Shown: positions 1-13,901, counted from the stretch's first letter. The stretch: 64,000 nucleotides of DNA from Erythrophleum ivorense (GCA_026724425.1 JAIUCV010000023.1:4841958-4905957); one strand, 5' to 3'. The notes: generated by a model from the letters alone, not told the origin. Translations and numbers: made by a program.

Positions 1-2745
1 TTCATAACAATTTTAGAAACATAGAAATCACACATTCTTGGCCATTCTAGAAAGCTACAGATGTTTACTTCATACTAAAAATATGTCCAGACCATAATAT
101 CCATCACAGAGGACGTTTGATGTCTGAAGAGGTCCAGAGATCAAACTGCCTCCTAGTGCTATCATAAATTTTTGCGACAAATTTTGAAAATATCTAATTA
201 ATTTCACAAATATCCCATCGATGCAAATGATACCAATATGGAAAGCTATGAATGTTAGCTAGAGGGAAAAAATAACTCTAGACCAGCTCAGGCACTCCAA
301 GACCTAGAAATTCAATCAAACAATAACAGAGGTCAGCTGGAATTCCTGATACTAGATAGAACCATCAAAAATTCATATCTCCCTCTCTAGACATCCAAAT
401 GAGGTGTTTCTACTTGGCATGAGTCATTGTGAATGTCTAGTTTCTTTGTATAAAATTTCATGGCAATTGGACAACATTTAAGCCCTGTGTGATAGATTTC
501 ATTTTCAGACCAAATGAATAGTGCAGCAGACCAAAATCAGAAAAGTTGCCAACTTTGAAAATTCATCAAATATTCTGTAGACCTCAGAAAATTATGTTCT
601 TTAGCTTTCCAAAAATTTCTCAACAAGCTCTAGTTTCATGTCAAATCTCAAATCAAGAAGAGCTCATTTGGCTAAAAAGTGATATAAAGTTCCATTATGG
701 TCAATTTTGGCTCCATATGAGGTACCAAAGTAACTAAATGGCTTTCCTTAGGTTTTGGCACCTTTTGGGCAAGTCTAAAAGCATGATTAAGACTTGTGTA
801 AGCTGTCCAAATGGTCTCAAACTCCATGTGTTTCATTTTGGCTATTTCATCCACACATATGCATAATTCCATCATACCATTCATGAAGCTAATTTGCCAT
901 CATATACTCAATTCACATTCTAGTGGCTACATAACATATTCTCTCATTCATACATGGTATAATATCATAATTACGCATGTTCAAGAGATCATAGACCATA
1001 TACATCATGGGATTACATTCTTTCACACAAATATGGCCCTAAAGAACTAAAAACTATGCATTAGGTTGTCAATCTCTTTTCCTCAAGGTGGTTGGCTTCC
1101 ATTACTATGTCCACTTGGTCCACCTAGCATATTAGATCATTGGAGAGGAGGGAATGAGATTCAAAGAATCCCAATAGCTCATCTTCCATTCAATCATACA
1201 TAATGGATACAAACAAGTCTCATAAAATGCATGCATGGCATGTGGACATGTGCAAACATTCAAGAATCACTTTCATCATTCAAGAAAGTCATACATAGCA
1301 TACGAAGAGCCTGACTACATGTTGCTTCTTTAGGTCATAATATGGAACCTAAAGCACCAACTCACTTTCTATGAGTTCTAAATTTTTTCCAAGACCTCCC
1401 CTCATTTTCATTCATGATATATGACTCAATAATAGGCTTAGAAAAATTTAAAACTCTCCCCAGCTATGCTATCCTTGCTTGGCTGAGGCTATGGAGGAAA
1501 TGGAGCTCCTTGGAGTTTGCTTTGTTTTCTCAAGGGAAGAGGCATATAGGGAGCTAGTTAGGGATCTTAGGATCTCATTTCAACTCTTAATTTGGCCTAG
1601 GAATCATCATACAAAATCATATTTTACAAGGTGCAATTGAAACCCTAGAACTTGCATCTTGAAATCTAATAATTTTTTGTTGATTTCCTTCACATATTCT
1701 TAATCTCCACACCTTTTTTGTTAGATTCACCCTTGGTTCTACCTAAAAATCCAGTCCTCCTAGGGTTTTCTCATGTTAGGCGAAACGGAGGAGGAGGGAA
1801 CCAAAGATGACAACCATAGGAAGAGAAATTACCTTGTTTTCTTGCTTTTTCTCACTTGAATCTTGTGTTCTTTGAGCTCCTCTCTTCAAATCTGAATTTT
1901 CCCCTCAATTTCTCCTTTAAAATAGATCCATATACTTCATTATAGTCATAGGAAATAAAGGAGAATGAAGGAGAAGAGGTTTGGAAGAGAAAGAGCATGA
2001 AAAGCTACTAATTTCTATACCTTTAAGCCTTTGATTTCTCCTCCTCTTTGCCTTCCTCTTGTGTGCCACTCTCCTTAGGGTTTTCCTCTGGTTTTGGGCA
2101 AAACTTGGTCGTGCAACATGAAGGGAGAAGAAGGGCACATCATATATATAGGTGGAAGGGAGTTACACTTTTCAAAAATTCTCATTTTGCCCTTCGTTCT
2201 TGGCATTTTCGTTTCTCCTTCATTTTAGCTCTTTTTTGAGAACTGTCTTTTCCATTATGAAATTTAGGTTCCCATTTTAGTAAAATGCCTTTGGAATCAC
2301 TCAAATCAGAGCTAAAACCTTCCCGAACGAATCAGTCAAAGTTTAGGTATACAGATGCTAGAAAACGTCCACTGAATAGGCTTTAGCTATCCCTTGCCTT
2401 CCCATTATTTTTAGGGCCTCTGAGAACTCTGGAGAACTCAAAACTTTCATTTAAAAAGCCCTCTTATGTGAATTCCAAAATTTGCTCAAAATTACAAAAA
2501 TGCTATTATGTTTCGTAAGCTTTTCGTAAGAAATTGTTTCTTCATTCTAGCTCTATTTCCCTTTTCGTCTGAGCCTGGGATTCTCATTTTTAGGAGTCTA
2601 GAATACTTCTTGAATTTTTTGGGACCTTAAATACGTCATTTCAGGGGACTTCCTTTTGTATTCGGTGAATTTTATTCGTTTGCAGAAAAATCGTACGTTA
2701 CGTTTCTCACGTTTTTTTCTCGTTTTCAGAAAATCAGATGTTACA
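1..2745 (-). repeat. 3' LTR of element E0 (truncated by window edge)
   Basis: This matches 7647-11028 almost colinearly, so it is one LTR of a minus-strand retrotransposon. It ends at 2745 in the LTR terminus TTACA, followed at once by a pyrimidine run that is the polypurine tract on the minus strand. Relative to its partner it lacks about 640 bp (partner 8947-9586, junction near 1303). It includes a TATATATA stretch near 2143-2150, a candidate minus-strand TATA box, and the GATTC/GAATC hairpin near 1152-1182. Its 5'-most ~300 bp and the outer flank lie outside the window. Confidence 0.88.
672..884 (-). other. Small open frame inside the E0 3' LTR
   Basis: A 70-residue frame on the sense strand of the LTR. 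Frames with the same core (a NHAF.LAQ block followed by PKLTI) recur at 8316-8528, 19572-19832 and 42641-42829, always in LTR sense orientation. I recognise no protein family. It may be a real LTR-encoded peptide or just an open stretch in related DNA. Many differences between copies change amino acids, which favours neutrality. Confidence 0.25.
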
Positions 2746-2760
2746 TTTCTCCCCCCTTAA
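2746..2760 (-). other. Polypurine tract of E0
   Basis: Read on the minus strand this is AAGGGGGGAGAAA directly before the LTR start TGTAACATCTG. It is nearly identical to the tract at 33131-33143 of E2. It would prime plus-strand DNA synthesis and fixes the element orientation. Confidence 0.88.
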
Positions 2761-5700
2761 ATAAATTTCATCCTCGAAATTTGAGGCATGCTTTCCTCTT
2801 ACTCTTTTCTTTTCTAGCTAATTGCTCTTTTTTTCCCTTCTTCTTGACGTTATATGCTTCCTCAGCAATTTCATTCTTTCAAATTTTCTTTTAGCAAGGG
2901 GATTTTTCATTGCTAGTTCTTAATAAGGGCTCTATTGCTATAAAATACTACCTAGTTCTTTCTCATAAGGGAAAGAAATTTTTGACTCTGAAGGCCTATC
3001 CTGGGAAAGCTTACTAATCATATCGGGTTAATGTTAACCTGTTTGCAGGATTAACCTTTCTTTCAATGGGCTCATTTACACATATCAGGAGGTAACATAT
3101 TTCATATCATGTCTCTCGTATCCTCTTTGAATGGCTTCTCATAACATCTCATCATCTTTTCTAATCATTAGAGCCATCAGAGGTTTCTGTCTATTTTCTT
3201 ATTTATATGTTTCATCCACTATTTATCTCTGCGTTCTTTCTTACTAGCTCATCTCATGATTACAATTCACATTCTTTCTGTCATATGCCTCACATCGCAA
3301 TTACTTACTGGGATTATAACCCTTTTGAGGAGTTTCTTCTTTTAATGATTCCAGTTTCTCTATTTACTACTACATCTGTCTCTGTAGGCTGGGACTCTTT
3401 CTTACTTTCTTTGCTCACTTACAGTGGCATTTTATAGTCCCTTATTTCAATACTGATTGGCCAAACATATATCTCACACTAGCATCGAAAAGCTACTACC
3501 ACTGACTACTCTGTGTTCTGGTGGGATGCTAACTATTCTCATAGTTTTCCTCACTGGAGATATACTATACCACTTACCTCATATAAAAACTACACCTAAC
3601 CCCTTTCTGAATATATAAGCTAGCATGCGAGGATCTCTCTATCCCTCGGTCAGGGCTATCACCTATTAGATAGTAGTTCATTTGGCTCTAACTCTGGAAA
3701 GCTAATTTTTTGCTTTCCTCATCCCATACACTATGCTCATCTCTAAAGAGAGCTAGTCAGTAGTCTAGTTGTCTGAGTAAAGCCTTCATATCTCTGTGGT
3801 AACGGTCTACTAGACTTAGGAAGTCTCTAGTCTTTGAAACAAAAGCTAGCTGAAACTGTACTAGTCTTTAAGGCTAACTATTTTGTAAAACTATCTTAAG
3901 TCATCATCTCACCAGAGAACTATCATGCTATGACTAGGGTTCTCTATAACTCTGTGGGATCTACTATGACCCCTGGGTCTACTACAACCTCTCAGAGCCC
4001 TGCTAGGGTCTACTGCAACCCGCTGTGCTATAATGGGATCTACTACGATCCATCTCTGGGAGAAGTCAAAGCCTAAGATCATTATATCTGACAGTAAAAT
4101 ACATGCTCACTAAGTCCAGTAACCATCGCTCATAATAGCTGAGGCTAAACTCAGAGGTATATCTTGCTCTTCACTAGGATCCCATCATACTGATACTAGG
4201 GAGCATTTTAATTTTCACTTATTGCTCTTCATGGAATCCTCAAATTCCCACTTCAGCCCCTTTTTACTTGGGCTTTCTTTCTTTACTCTATTAACTTACT
4301 TACTTTACATATATTCGTTTTAGCCTTCCTCTCATATCCTGCAGTTTCTAACTATGCCCATGTTTTACTTTTAAATGCTTAGCACTAGGGCATCTTACAC
4401 ACTGAGTGTGGCTAACATCTTTGGTAAGAGAAAAGCTGTACACTAGTCCCTGTTTATTTCATTTATACATACTATAAGGGACTTAGGCTATGCATATTGA
4501 ATCTAAATACTCTCTACTAGGGATCCCTTTCTATATGCTTTCCTTACTATTTTGATATTACTGGAATCCCTTTACCTTTCTTTTTTGACTCATTTCATTC
4601 TTTAACTAATTAGGATACTCTTCGATTACTAGGACACTTTGGTGATTGATGTCATCATTTGCTATGCACTCCAGTCACATTACTATTAGGTTGATCAGGC
4701 CTAATATCATTAATCACTGTTGCAAGCAAACCATAACATCAAACACTAATACACAGGCGCTTCATGACTGAGCTCAAAGTCACTATCGCTTGTATGTTGC
4801 AAGTTTTCCAATAATCTAAAGTATCCCTCTCTTACTTTTCTCTATCTGTCCTTTTCTCGTAGAGTGCTCAAAAAAAATAAGATTCCTCCTCTGTTTAATC
4901 CCGAGATTTCTCTGTATTGCTCAGTTATTTTATTTTGGGTGCTATCATGCTAGAAGGGCATCTATGACAAGGACAGGTGTGCTTTCTTAAGCACTCAAGC
5001 ACATTAACTGAATATCTATTCTCAATCTAGTATGTCCTTAGCTTGAACACTATCATAATTTCTCTTTCTATCTTTCTTATCATCTTACTTAAGTAAAAGG
5101 ATGCTTCACTACTGGTTGTTTCTGTTGCCAGTTTAGGTTTCTCTACACTCAAGAGCACTTGTATTTTCCTGGGGTTCCTCACTTATTCACTTTCTGTAAC
5201 ATCAAGAGGGTCTATTTTTTTCGCTCATACTCTTAATATGCTTTTAGTTAGACCATCCCTTGGAAAGAAGGATTCTATTTCATATAATCCTAGGAATTTC
5301 CTTCTATGGCGCTCTCGACTTACACTCTTTCTCTATATAATATGAGGCTTGCCTTCTTAGACAGTCTCTAACTCTCTCAAGCTTCCCTGAGGGTACTAAG
5401 GCACTACCTGTTAGTCTCAGCTTGCTTCTATATTTAGATCAGAGCTAGGCTTCCTCTCTATTTAGTATCTTTAGCCTTATCCTCAGGAGCACAGTATATT
5501 GATTTCAGGGTTCTACTGACCCAATCCAGGACACGTACTCTTAATGTCTGGATTCTACCTTACTGAAAACTTATACTCTACTAGGTACTCTAATCATGCA
5601 CGTGCCTTAACCCTATATCATTCTCATATTAGGGAGCTCATCTAACTAACTATCAGACCCCTATCTATTTACTTTACTAGGCTTAGCTCATTTAATCATT

Positions 5701-7321
5701 ACTAAAGTGAGGGTATTTTTTTGTAGCTAGTTTCTCAGTTCTTCCTTGTTCCTTTATCACTATGCTCTACAATTAGGGGGGTCTATCTAGGGGAATTTAC
5801 TAACCACTAATAGGTGGTTTCTCTAACTCAAGATGTCTCATCTTTCATTTCTCGATCTAGAGAGAACTTTCATTGAGCTTTTCCTTCACATATCTCACTT
5901 GAAATAATGCTACTGGTAATTTTCCCTAGGCTTTAGCTTATACTCAACCTGGGCTAGCCATCTTATTGGACCTGTAGCTTACTAACTATTCTCATTCTTT
6001 TCTGAGCCTCTATTACTGGGCTACTCATACTTACCTCTAGGTATCACCTATGAGGTACACTTTTCTAGGCCACTCATTATGTGCTTCATTGCTAGTAGTC
6101 TTATCTTATGTTATTTCGAGGCTACATTAACATTCTATCATTCAGTGCCTCATAGGGTAGTGCCCTAGTTGGGGTCAACACCTTAAAGGCAGGTTTCAAC
6201 AACCTTATCATCCCTATGTCTAACTTTTTCTATACTGAGCTCTTTTCTCATTTGCTAGGCCTACGGATTTCTTACTAATCTTTTGCAACTATTCAATACC
6301 CTTTTCTCTACTTATATTAGGGGTTCCCGCTTTCTGTGGATCGACTAATCCCTTATCAATTCATTCCTCAAGTTAGCCTGAATATAACTAACAAGGCATT
6401 CATGCTACCATTTGCCACAGCTATCATATCATTCATCGCGACTAATTAGCCTCAAGTTCACCCTAGTTTTCCTGTCTGAATATTGGCCGTAGCGAGAAAC
6501 TCTCTGGATTGCCTCGCTGCTTCCTAGAATAATTGGCTGTGGCTAAGCAACTAATTGGCTGCAGCTAACAGCCTCTGATTAGCTTACTTTTTTAAGGATT
6601 AGATTTTCATCTTTAGCTACCGACTCGAGCCTCATTGCCTCTATATCTAGCCCATCATCAAGCTAAAGGATTCTATCTCTTATTTCATTCATGAATAACT
6701 AACTATCACCTTCGGGCTATCTGGGCTTTAAAAGGTGTAGCTTGTAACTTAACCTTCTAGCCTGAGGAAATTAGCCTCTTAAGCTCTGAAACTTATCTAG
6801 ACATTTGGATGTTATGGCTAGGGGGTGATTCTTTTTCTCACTTCCCCTCTAAATTAGTCCTGTGCAGCCACAGTCTCATCTCATAACGCGCTGCATCACT
6901 ACTTGTCTTTGCATCACATGAGATAGCTGGGAATGGCCTGAGTATGACTACCAAGGAGAATTAGGCCTTACTTAATTTCTCTAGCAAGCATTTTCATATC
7001 AATGAGATCATTTCTCATTGTTTATATCTAGGGCTTGCCATTGATCCTGGCGAGCTATCACATCTCATCAAGCTCTAGCCATCGGATCCCTTAACTTTGC
7101 TTAGGCTTAGCTCTGCTTAAGCTACTTTAGAGGCCACTCTTTCTCAGTGTTCACTAGCTACTCTAAGACCATCATACAACTTATTTATCATAAACAAAGC
7201 CACAAACTATCCTTATACACCCAACATGCCTCATATAAGACTTTACCTATCCATTCAAGCCTTTACATAGCCCTATTGCTACATCCCTAAGCTAAATCCA
7301 ATCTGAAAGAGCCTAAAACTT

Positions 7322-7334
7322 TGCTCTGATACCA
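7322..7334 (-). other. Primer-binding site of E0 (initiator tRNA-Met)
   Basis: The minus strand reads TGGTATCAGAGCA, complementary to the 3' end of plant initiator tRNA-Met, five bases inside the LTR boundary at 7340. This is the usual primer of Ty3/gypsy elements. Confidence 0.92.
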
Positions 7335-7339
7335 ATAAA

Positions 7340-10300
7340 TGTAAAACCATAATTTCTAGCTTATTTCATGATACTCATATGCTTCATATCATTAAATTCC
7401 ATGAAGGTGTATGAAAAAGGGAATAAAATAATGAATTTATTTGTACTGCGTCATATTTAAAATTTTCATTCGATGTCACGTGGACCATGTGAAATCATGC
7501 CATACATACTTATATTTGATTATATGAATACAACTCATTTGCATCATACAATATGGCCTACACCTCAAGAATCATGAAGGGGAGCTTAAAATATGTCTAT
7601 TAAATTTCGACCAGAATTGGCCCCTTTTTTACCAAATTTTGAAAATTCATAACTAATTCTAAAAAAATAGAAATCACACATTCTTAGCCATTCTAGAAAG
7701 CTATGAATGTCTACTTTGTATAAAAATATGTCCAGACCATAATATCTATCACAGAGGACGTTTGATATCCAAAGAAGTCCAGAGGTCAAACTGCCTCCTA
7801 GTACTATCATAAATTTTTGCAGCAAATTTTGAAAATGTCTAATTAATTACAAAAATATCCCATCCATGCAAATGATACCAATATAGAAATCTGTGAATGT
7901 TAGCTAGAGGGAAAAAATAACTCCATACCAGCTCAAGTACTCCAAGACCTCGAAATCTAATCAAACAGTAACAGAGGTTAGCTAGAATTCCTGATACTGG
8001 ACAGAATCATCAAAAATTCATATCTCCCTCTCTAGACATCCAAATGAAGTGCTTCCATTGGCACCAGTCACCTTGAATCTCTAGTTTCTTTGTATAAAAT
8101 TTCATGGTAATTGGACATGATTTGAGCCCTATGTGATAGATTTCATTTTTGGACCAAATGAATAGTACAGCAGGCCAAAATCAAAAAATTTACCAACTTT
8201 GAAAATTCATCAAATATTTTGTAGATCTCAAAAAATTATATTCTTTAGCTTTTCAAAAATCTCTCAACAAGCTCTAATTTTATGTCAAATCTCAGATCAA
8301 GAAGAGCTCATTTGGCTAAAAAGTGATATAGGGTTCCATTATGGTCAATTTTAGCTCTATATGAGGTACCAAAATAACCAAATGGCTTTCCCTAGGGTTT
8401 GACACCTTTTGGGCAAGTCCAAAAGCATGATTAAGACTTGTGTAAGCTGCCCAAATGGTCCCAAACTCCATGTGTTTCATTTTGGCTATTTCATCCACAC
8501 ATATGCATAATTCCATCATACCATTCATGAGGCTAATTTGCTATCATATACTCAATTCACATTCTAGTAGCTACATAACATATTCTCTCATTCATACATG
8601 TCATAATATCATAATTACACATGTTCAAGAGGTCATAGACCATATACATCATGGGAATACATTCTTTGATACAAATATGGCCTTAAAGAACTAAAAACTA
8701 TGCATTAAGTTGTTAATCTCTCTTATTCAAGGTAGTTAGCTTCCATTACCTTGTCCACTTAGTCCACCTGGCTTATTAGATGATTAGAGAGGAGAAAATG
8801 AGATTTAAAGAATCCCAATAGCTCATCTTCCATTCAATCATATATAATGGATACAAACAAGTCTCATAAATGCATGCATGGCATGTGGACATGTGCAAAC
8901 ATTCAAGAATCATTTTCATCATTCAAGAAAGTCATACATAGCGTACAAAGGCTTGCCAAGCAAGTGGATTGGCCTCACCTAATTTCTTGTGGATTTTGGA
9001 GTCAACCATCCTCTTGGGAGCCCACTTTGCTTTTGAGAGACTCTTTGCTTTGTCTCAACTAATCCTAAGGGTTCTTGGCTCGTCCTCACCATAGCTAAGG
9101 GTTTTTGGCCTCACCACACTCAAGCAAACCTAAGCACACATCAAAACATCATATGAAACTTATGTCATCATAAAACCATGACATATGAAATCATGCTATC
9201 ATACTTTTCATGGCTTAAAAATGCACATGCACACATTCTAAGACAAGCTAAGCATACATCCATGCATGAGAGAAGGTGGAAAGAGCTACCTTGCACACAA
9301 TCACACACTTTTTCTCTTGAAATTCCCTCCCTTGCTTTGGCCACACACCCGTAGGGAAGATTTCTCTTAGCCTAAACATAATTTATGGAAGCCAATTGGG
9401 TTCATGAAACAATTTCTAAGGTCACACAACTTGCTTAGACACTAGGTTGTTCTATAAATCCTATTATGGTCCATAAATGTACCTAATGAAGCAACACCCC
9501 TCAAATAAATTCTAGGCTCCATTCTTTCTTTTCAAATATGATTCTTGACTCCTCTTAAGCCTCTTGGAGTCATTACATAATTAAAACGAAAAGCCTGACT
9601 ACATGTTGCTTCTTTAGGTCATAATATGGAATCTAAAGCACCAACTCACTTTCTATGAGTTCTAAATTTTTTCCAAGGCCTCCCTTCATTTTCATTCATG
9701 ATATATGTCTCAAGAATGGGCTTAGAAAAATTTAAAACTCTCCCTAGCTATGCTATCCTTGCTTGGCTGAAGCTATGGAGGAAATGGAGCTCCTTGGAGT
9801 TTGCTTTATTTTCTTAAGGGAAGAAGCATATGGGGAGCCTCTTAGGGATCTTAGGAGCTCATTTAAACTTTTAATTAGGCCTAGGAATCATCATACAAAA
9901 TCAAATTTTACAAGGTGTAATTGAAACCCTAGAACTTGCATCTTAAAATCTAATGATTTTTTATTGATTCCCTTCGTATATTCTTAATCCCCACACTCTT
10001 TTTCCTTAGATTCACCCTTGGTTTTGCCTAAAAATCAAGTCCTCATAGGGTTTTCTCATGTTAGGCGAAATGGAGGAGGAGGGAACCAAAGATGACAACC
10101 ATAGGAAGAGAAATTACCTTGTTTTCTTGCTTTTTCTCACTTGAATCTTGTGTTCTTTGAGCTCCTCTTTTCAAATCCGAATTTTCCCCTCAATTTCTCC
10201 TTTAAAACAGATCCATATACTTCATTATAATCATAGGAAATAATGGAGAATGAAGGAGAAGAGGTTTGGAAGAGAAAGAGCATGAAAAACTACTAATTTA

Positions 10301-11028
10301 TATACCTTTAAGCCTTTGATTTCTCCTCCTCTTTGCCTTCCTCTTGTGCGCCACTCTCCCTAGGGTTTTTCTTTGGTTTTGGGCAAAACTTGGTCGTGCA
10401 ACATGAAGGGAGAAGAAGGGCACATCATATATATAGGTGGAAGGGAGTTACACTTTTCAAAAATTTCCATTTTGCCCTTCGTTCTTGGCATTTTCGTTTC
10501 TCCTTCGTTTTAGCTCCTTTTTGAGAACCATCTTTTCCATTATAAAATTTAGGTTCCCAATTTAGTAAAATGCCTTTGGAATCACTCAAATCAGAGCTAA
10601 AACCTTTTCAAACAAATCTATTAAAGTTCAGGTACACCAACGTTGAAAAATGTCCACTGAATGGGCTTTAGCTATCCCGTGCCTTCCCATTGTTTTTAGG
10701 GCCTCTGAGAACCCTAGGGAACTCAAAACTTTCATTTAAAAAGCCCTCTTGTATGAATTCTAAAATTTGTTCAAAATTACAAAAATGCCATTACGTTTCG
10801 TAAGTTTTTCGTAAGAAATTGTTTCTTCATTCTAGCTCCATTTTCCTTTCTGTCTGAGCCTGGGATTCTCATTTTTAGGAGTCTAGAATACTTCTTAAAT
10901 TTTTTGGGACCTTAAATACATCATTTCAGGGGACTTCTTTTTGTATCCAGTGAATTTCATTTGTTTGTGGTGAGACCATACGTTACATTTCTTACGTTTC
11001 CCTTGTTTTTAGAAAACCAGATGTTACA
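7340..11028 (-). repeat. 5' LTR of element E0 (complete, 3.69 kb)
   Basis: On the plus strand it runs from TGTAAAACC at 7340 to GATGTTACA at 11028, with canonical TG...CA ends. Length and layout match the ~3.7 kb LTRs of E1, but its first ~100 bp (in element orientation) resemble the E2 LTR. A TATATATA stretch near 10425-10435 is a candidate promoter on the minus strand. The right flank begins TTTCT at 11029. The matching target duplication would be left of the window. Confidence 0.9.
8316..8528 (-). other. Small open frame inside the E0 5' LTR
   Basis: This is the second E0 copy of the 70-residue LTR-embedded frame at 672-884. Start, length and stop are conserved, with a handful of residue changes. 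No family recognised. Confidence 0.25.
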
Positions 11029-11555
11029 TTTCTCGTGGAATGCCTCAAGGAATGCCTCCCATGTAATCGAGGAGTCCCTCGCCCTCAATATCAGGTCGGT
11101 GCCCTTCCACCAATAGTCTGCTTCTCTCTGTAGCTGTAATACAGCCATCTTGGCTTTCTACTTAGACGCGCACTCCATCACCTCGAAGATCTTCTCTAAC
11201 TGCATAATCCAGGCCTCAGCTTTATTTGAGTTCATCTCGCCATCAAAGATGGGAGGCCCGAACTTTTTGAACTGTGTAATAATCTTTCTAGTCGAGGGTT
11301 GTTATTGAGTAGGAGATGTCTGAGCTGGTGGAATAGGGGTAACAGCCTGCGCATGTGGCTGTGGATCTGAGGGAGTCACCTTTGAGTGCTCGAGATGATC
11401 TGAGTGTGGAGGTGGCTGAGGAAGAGTAGGTGTAGGGCCCTGGCTATCTCTCTCCACAAACCGTTCCTGAAGCTGCATAATGATAGCCTGCTGCTGATCT
11501 AAGAGAGCCATGATAAACTGTAAGGCTATAGCTATTGGATCACTAGGCGGACCAA
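11029..11555 (-). pseudogene. gag: Ty3/gypsy gag fragment (N-terminal half)
   Basis: Read on the minus strand from about 11555, this encodes a Gag N-terminus: an IALQFIM..LDQQQA segment, a proline-rich linker (PPHSDHLEH...PIPPAQ), then KFGPPIFDGEMN, KAEAWIMQLE, KAKMAVLQLQ, YWWKG and TWEAFLEAF of the retrotransposon gag domain. It is clearly homologous to the E1 gag at 20999-21510 but less decayed, with about two in-frame stops, one a TAG where a glutamine is expected. It breaks off inside the gag domain at 11029, where E0 inserted, so the rest of the element would lie left of the window. On the right it abuts a plus-strand LTR fragment without its own PBS or 5' UTR. Confidence 0.85.
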
Positions 11556-13361
11556 AGGGAAATTTTGAATTCAAGGAGAGGAGCCCAAGAAAGGTGAGAA
11601 ACAAGCAAAAGGAATCAAGGAAACTAAGGTATCTTACCATCTCCATGCTTAATCTTCCTTCTTCCTCCTCTTATGGGTGGTTTGACCTAAATAAGGCTAG
11701 CCCTAAGGGGTTGAGTTTCTAGCTAAACCAAGGATAAATCTTAGGAATTTGAGTGTGGAGAATAAGAATATGCAAAGGAAATTAACTAAGAACCATTAGA
11801 TTTCAAGATAGAAAAGTAAAGATTTCAAGTGTCCCTTATAAATTTTGATTTGATACAATAATTCCTTGTCCTAAATGAGTGTTTGAATGAGCTTCTAAGA
11901 TCCCTAGAAGGCTCGGCACATGCATCTTCCATCAAGAAAACAAAGAAAACTCCAAGGGTGCTAAGAAGGGAGCATGGCTTGACCTAAAGGGTTCAAGGCA
12001 CCTAGGGATAGTTTTAATTTGCTCCAAGCTTATTTTTTAGTCATATATGATGGATGAAGATGAAGGAAAATCTTAAAAAAATTTAGGGAGCCTAAGGAAT
12101 AAATTAGTAGTCTAGGTTCCATATTATGGCCTAAAGAAGCAACACCTAGTTAGGCTCCTTGTTTTAATTGTGTGATGGCTCCAAAAGGTTTATATGGGGT
12201 CAAGAATCATAAATGGAAGGAAAGAATAGAGCCTATAACTCAAATGATGGATGTTGCTTCATTAGGTGCAATTTGGAACCATAAATAAGCTATAAGACAA
12301 AGCTAGTATTCCAAATGAATAGGTAGCTTTGAGAATAGTTCCAAGAGCATAATTGGTTCCTATTTTATGTATTGAGGCTAAAGGAAACAAGCCTCCCATC
12401 ATTGTGAGTGTGTGGCCAAGGAAAGGAGTGCATTTCCAAGAGAGAAAGTGTGCTTATGTGGTAAAAGTAGCTCTCTTTACTTTCTCTCATGCATGGATGA
12501 GTGTTTGCCTTGTCTTGAATGTGTGTATGTGTGTTTTAAGTCATAAAAAAGTATTCTAGCATGTATTCCTGTCCCATGGTACCATGATGTTGTTTTATGC
12601 ATTCAAATGACACTTTGTGTATTTGCTTTGGTTTACTTGGGTGTGGTGAAGCCAAGAACCCACTAGCTATGGTGAGAATGAGCCAAGAACCTTTAAGAAT
12701 GGTTGAAACAAAGTTTAAAGTCTCCCAAGAGTAAGGCTTAGTTCAAGGCCTTTAAGAAAAAGGGTAAGGCAAGTCCAATAACCTTGAAGAGAATGGATGA
12801 GGCTAATCTACTTACTTGGAAAGCCTATGTATGCCTTGTATGACTGGTTTAAAGGCCAAGAATGCTTCTTGAATGATCACACTTTCCATTATACTCATGC
12901 ATGCATTTTTAAAACTTGAATTGCATTCTTTATGTATGATTAAAAGGGAGATGAGCTATTGGGATTCTTTGAATCTCATTCCCTCCTCTCCAATGTCTTA
13001 ATAAGCTAGGCGGACCAAATGATCAAGGTAATGGAAACCACCAAGTTGGGAGATAAAAGATTGACAACAAAGTGTCTAGTTTTGCTTATTTTATAGCCAT
13101 ATGAATAGCATATGATGTAATACAATGATGGAATTGTTGTATAATCATTTAAACATGTGTAATTACCCAAATATTTGATGTACATATGAGATTTGGTGTC
13201 GAATGAATGGTATTGTAGATTTTAGGTAGTGAATGGTAACATATAACTTGTGTATTATTTTGTATGTCTTGTGGTAAGAGAGTAAGTTTTTAATTTCTAG
13301 GTTTTTGCACCTTTAAGACTTGTTTAGTAAACCATTTTGGTGCTTTCCCACATGCTCAAGT
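11556..13361 (+). repeat. LTR fragment U, left part
   Basis: A plus-strand LTR fragment colinear with E1 LTR sequence: 11756-11810 matches 14340-14390, 12250-12360 matches 18565-18670, and 12950-13020 matches 19270-19340. It lacks the LTR 5' end and starts abruptly at the inverted gag junction. It is interrupted at 13361 by E1 and resumes at 43778. CAAGT at 13357-13361 is the left target-site duplication of E1. Confidence 0.78.
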
Positions 13362-13901
13362 TGTAATGTCCGATTTTTGTTAAACAACAGAAACGGACAC
13401 ATTTTCAAAGCAAGTCCCCTGAAATGAATTAGTTAAGGTCCCAAAAAATTTGAGTAACATTTTAGACTCCTAAAAATGAGAATTCTAGACTCCGACGAAA
13501 AAAAAATGAAGTAGAATGAAGAAATAAATTTTGACAGAAACCTTACGAAATATAATAGCATTTTCATAATTTTGAAAAAATTTTGGAATTCACATAGGAA
13601 AATGAAAGTTTTAAGTTCTCTAGGGTTCTCAGAGGCCTTGAAAACCATGAGAAGCCCTGGGACAGCTAAAACCCATCTAGTGGACCTTTTCCAACTTCGG
13701 TGAACCTAAACTTTGACAGATTCGTTCGGGAAGGTTTTAGCTCCGATTTGAGTGATTCCAAAGGCATTTTACTAAATTGAAAACTTAAATTTTATAATGA
13801 AAAAGACAGTTCTCAAAAAGGAGCTAAAATGAATAAGAAACGAAAATGCTAAGAATGAAGGGCAAAATGAAAATTTTTTAAAAGTATTTCTTCCTCCCAC
13901 C

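Larger units (their letters stand above)
2746..7339 (-). mobile_element. Non-coding internal region of E0 (LARD-like)
   Basis: This 4.6 kb lies between the two E0 LTRs and is bounded by a polypurine tract (2746-2760) and a tRNA-Met primer-binding site (7322-7334), both on the minus strand. I see no gag-pol frame. It is homologous in reverse orientation to the internal region of E2 (29292-33143). Shared blocks include 3959-4060 with 32385-32480, and 4731-4800 with about 31610-31690. That fits a large retrotransposon derivative (LARD) mobilised by an autonomous relative. No other gene is visible here. Confidence 0.8.

Noticed and set aside
11302..11722. Overlapping open frames on both strands at 11302-11646(-) and 11510-11722(+)
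   Set aside because: Only the minus frame downstream of about 11555 has gag homology. The rest is LTR sequence.
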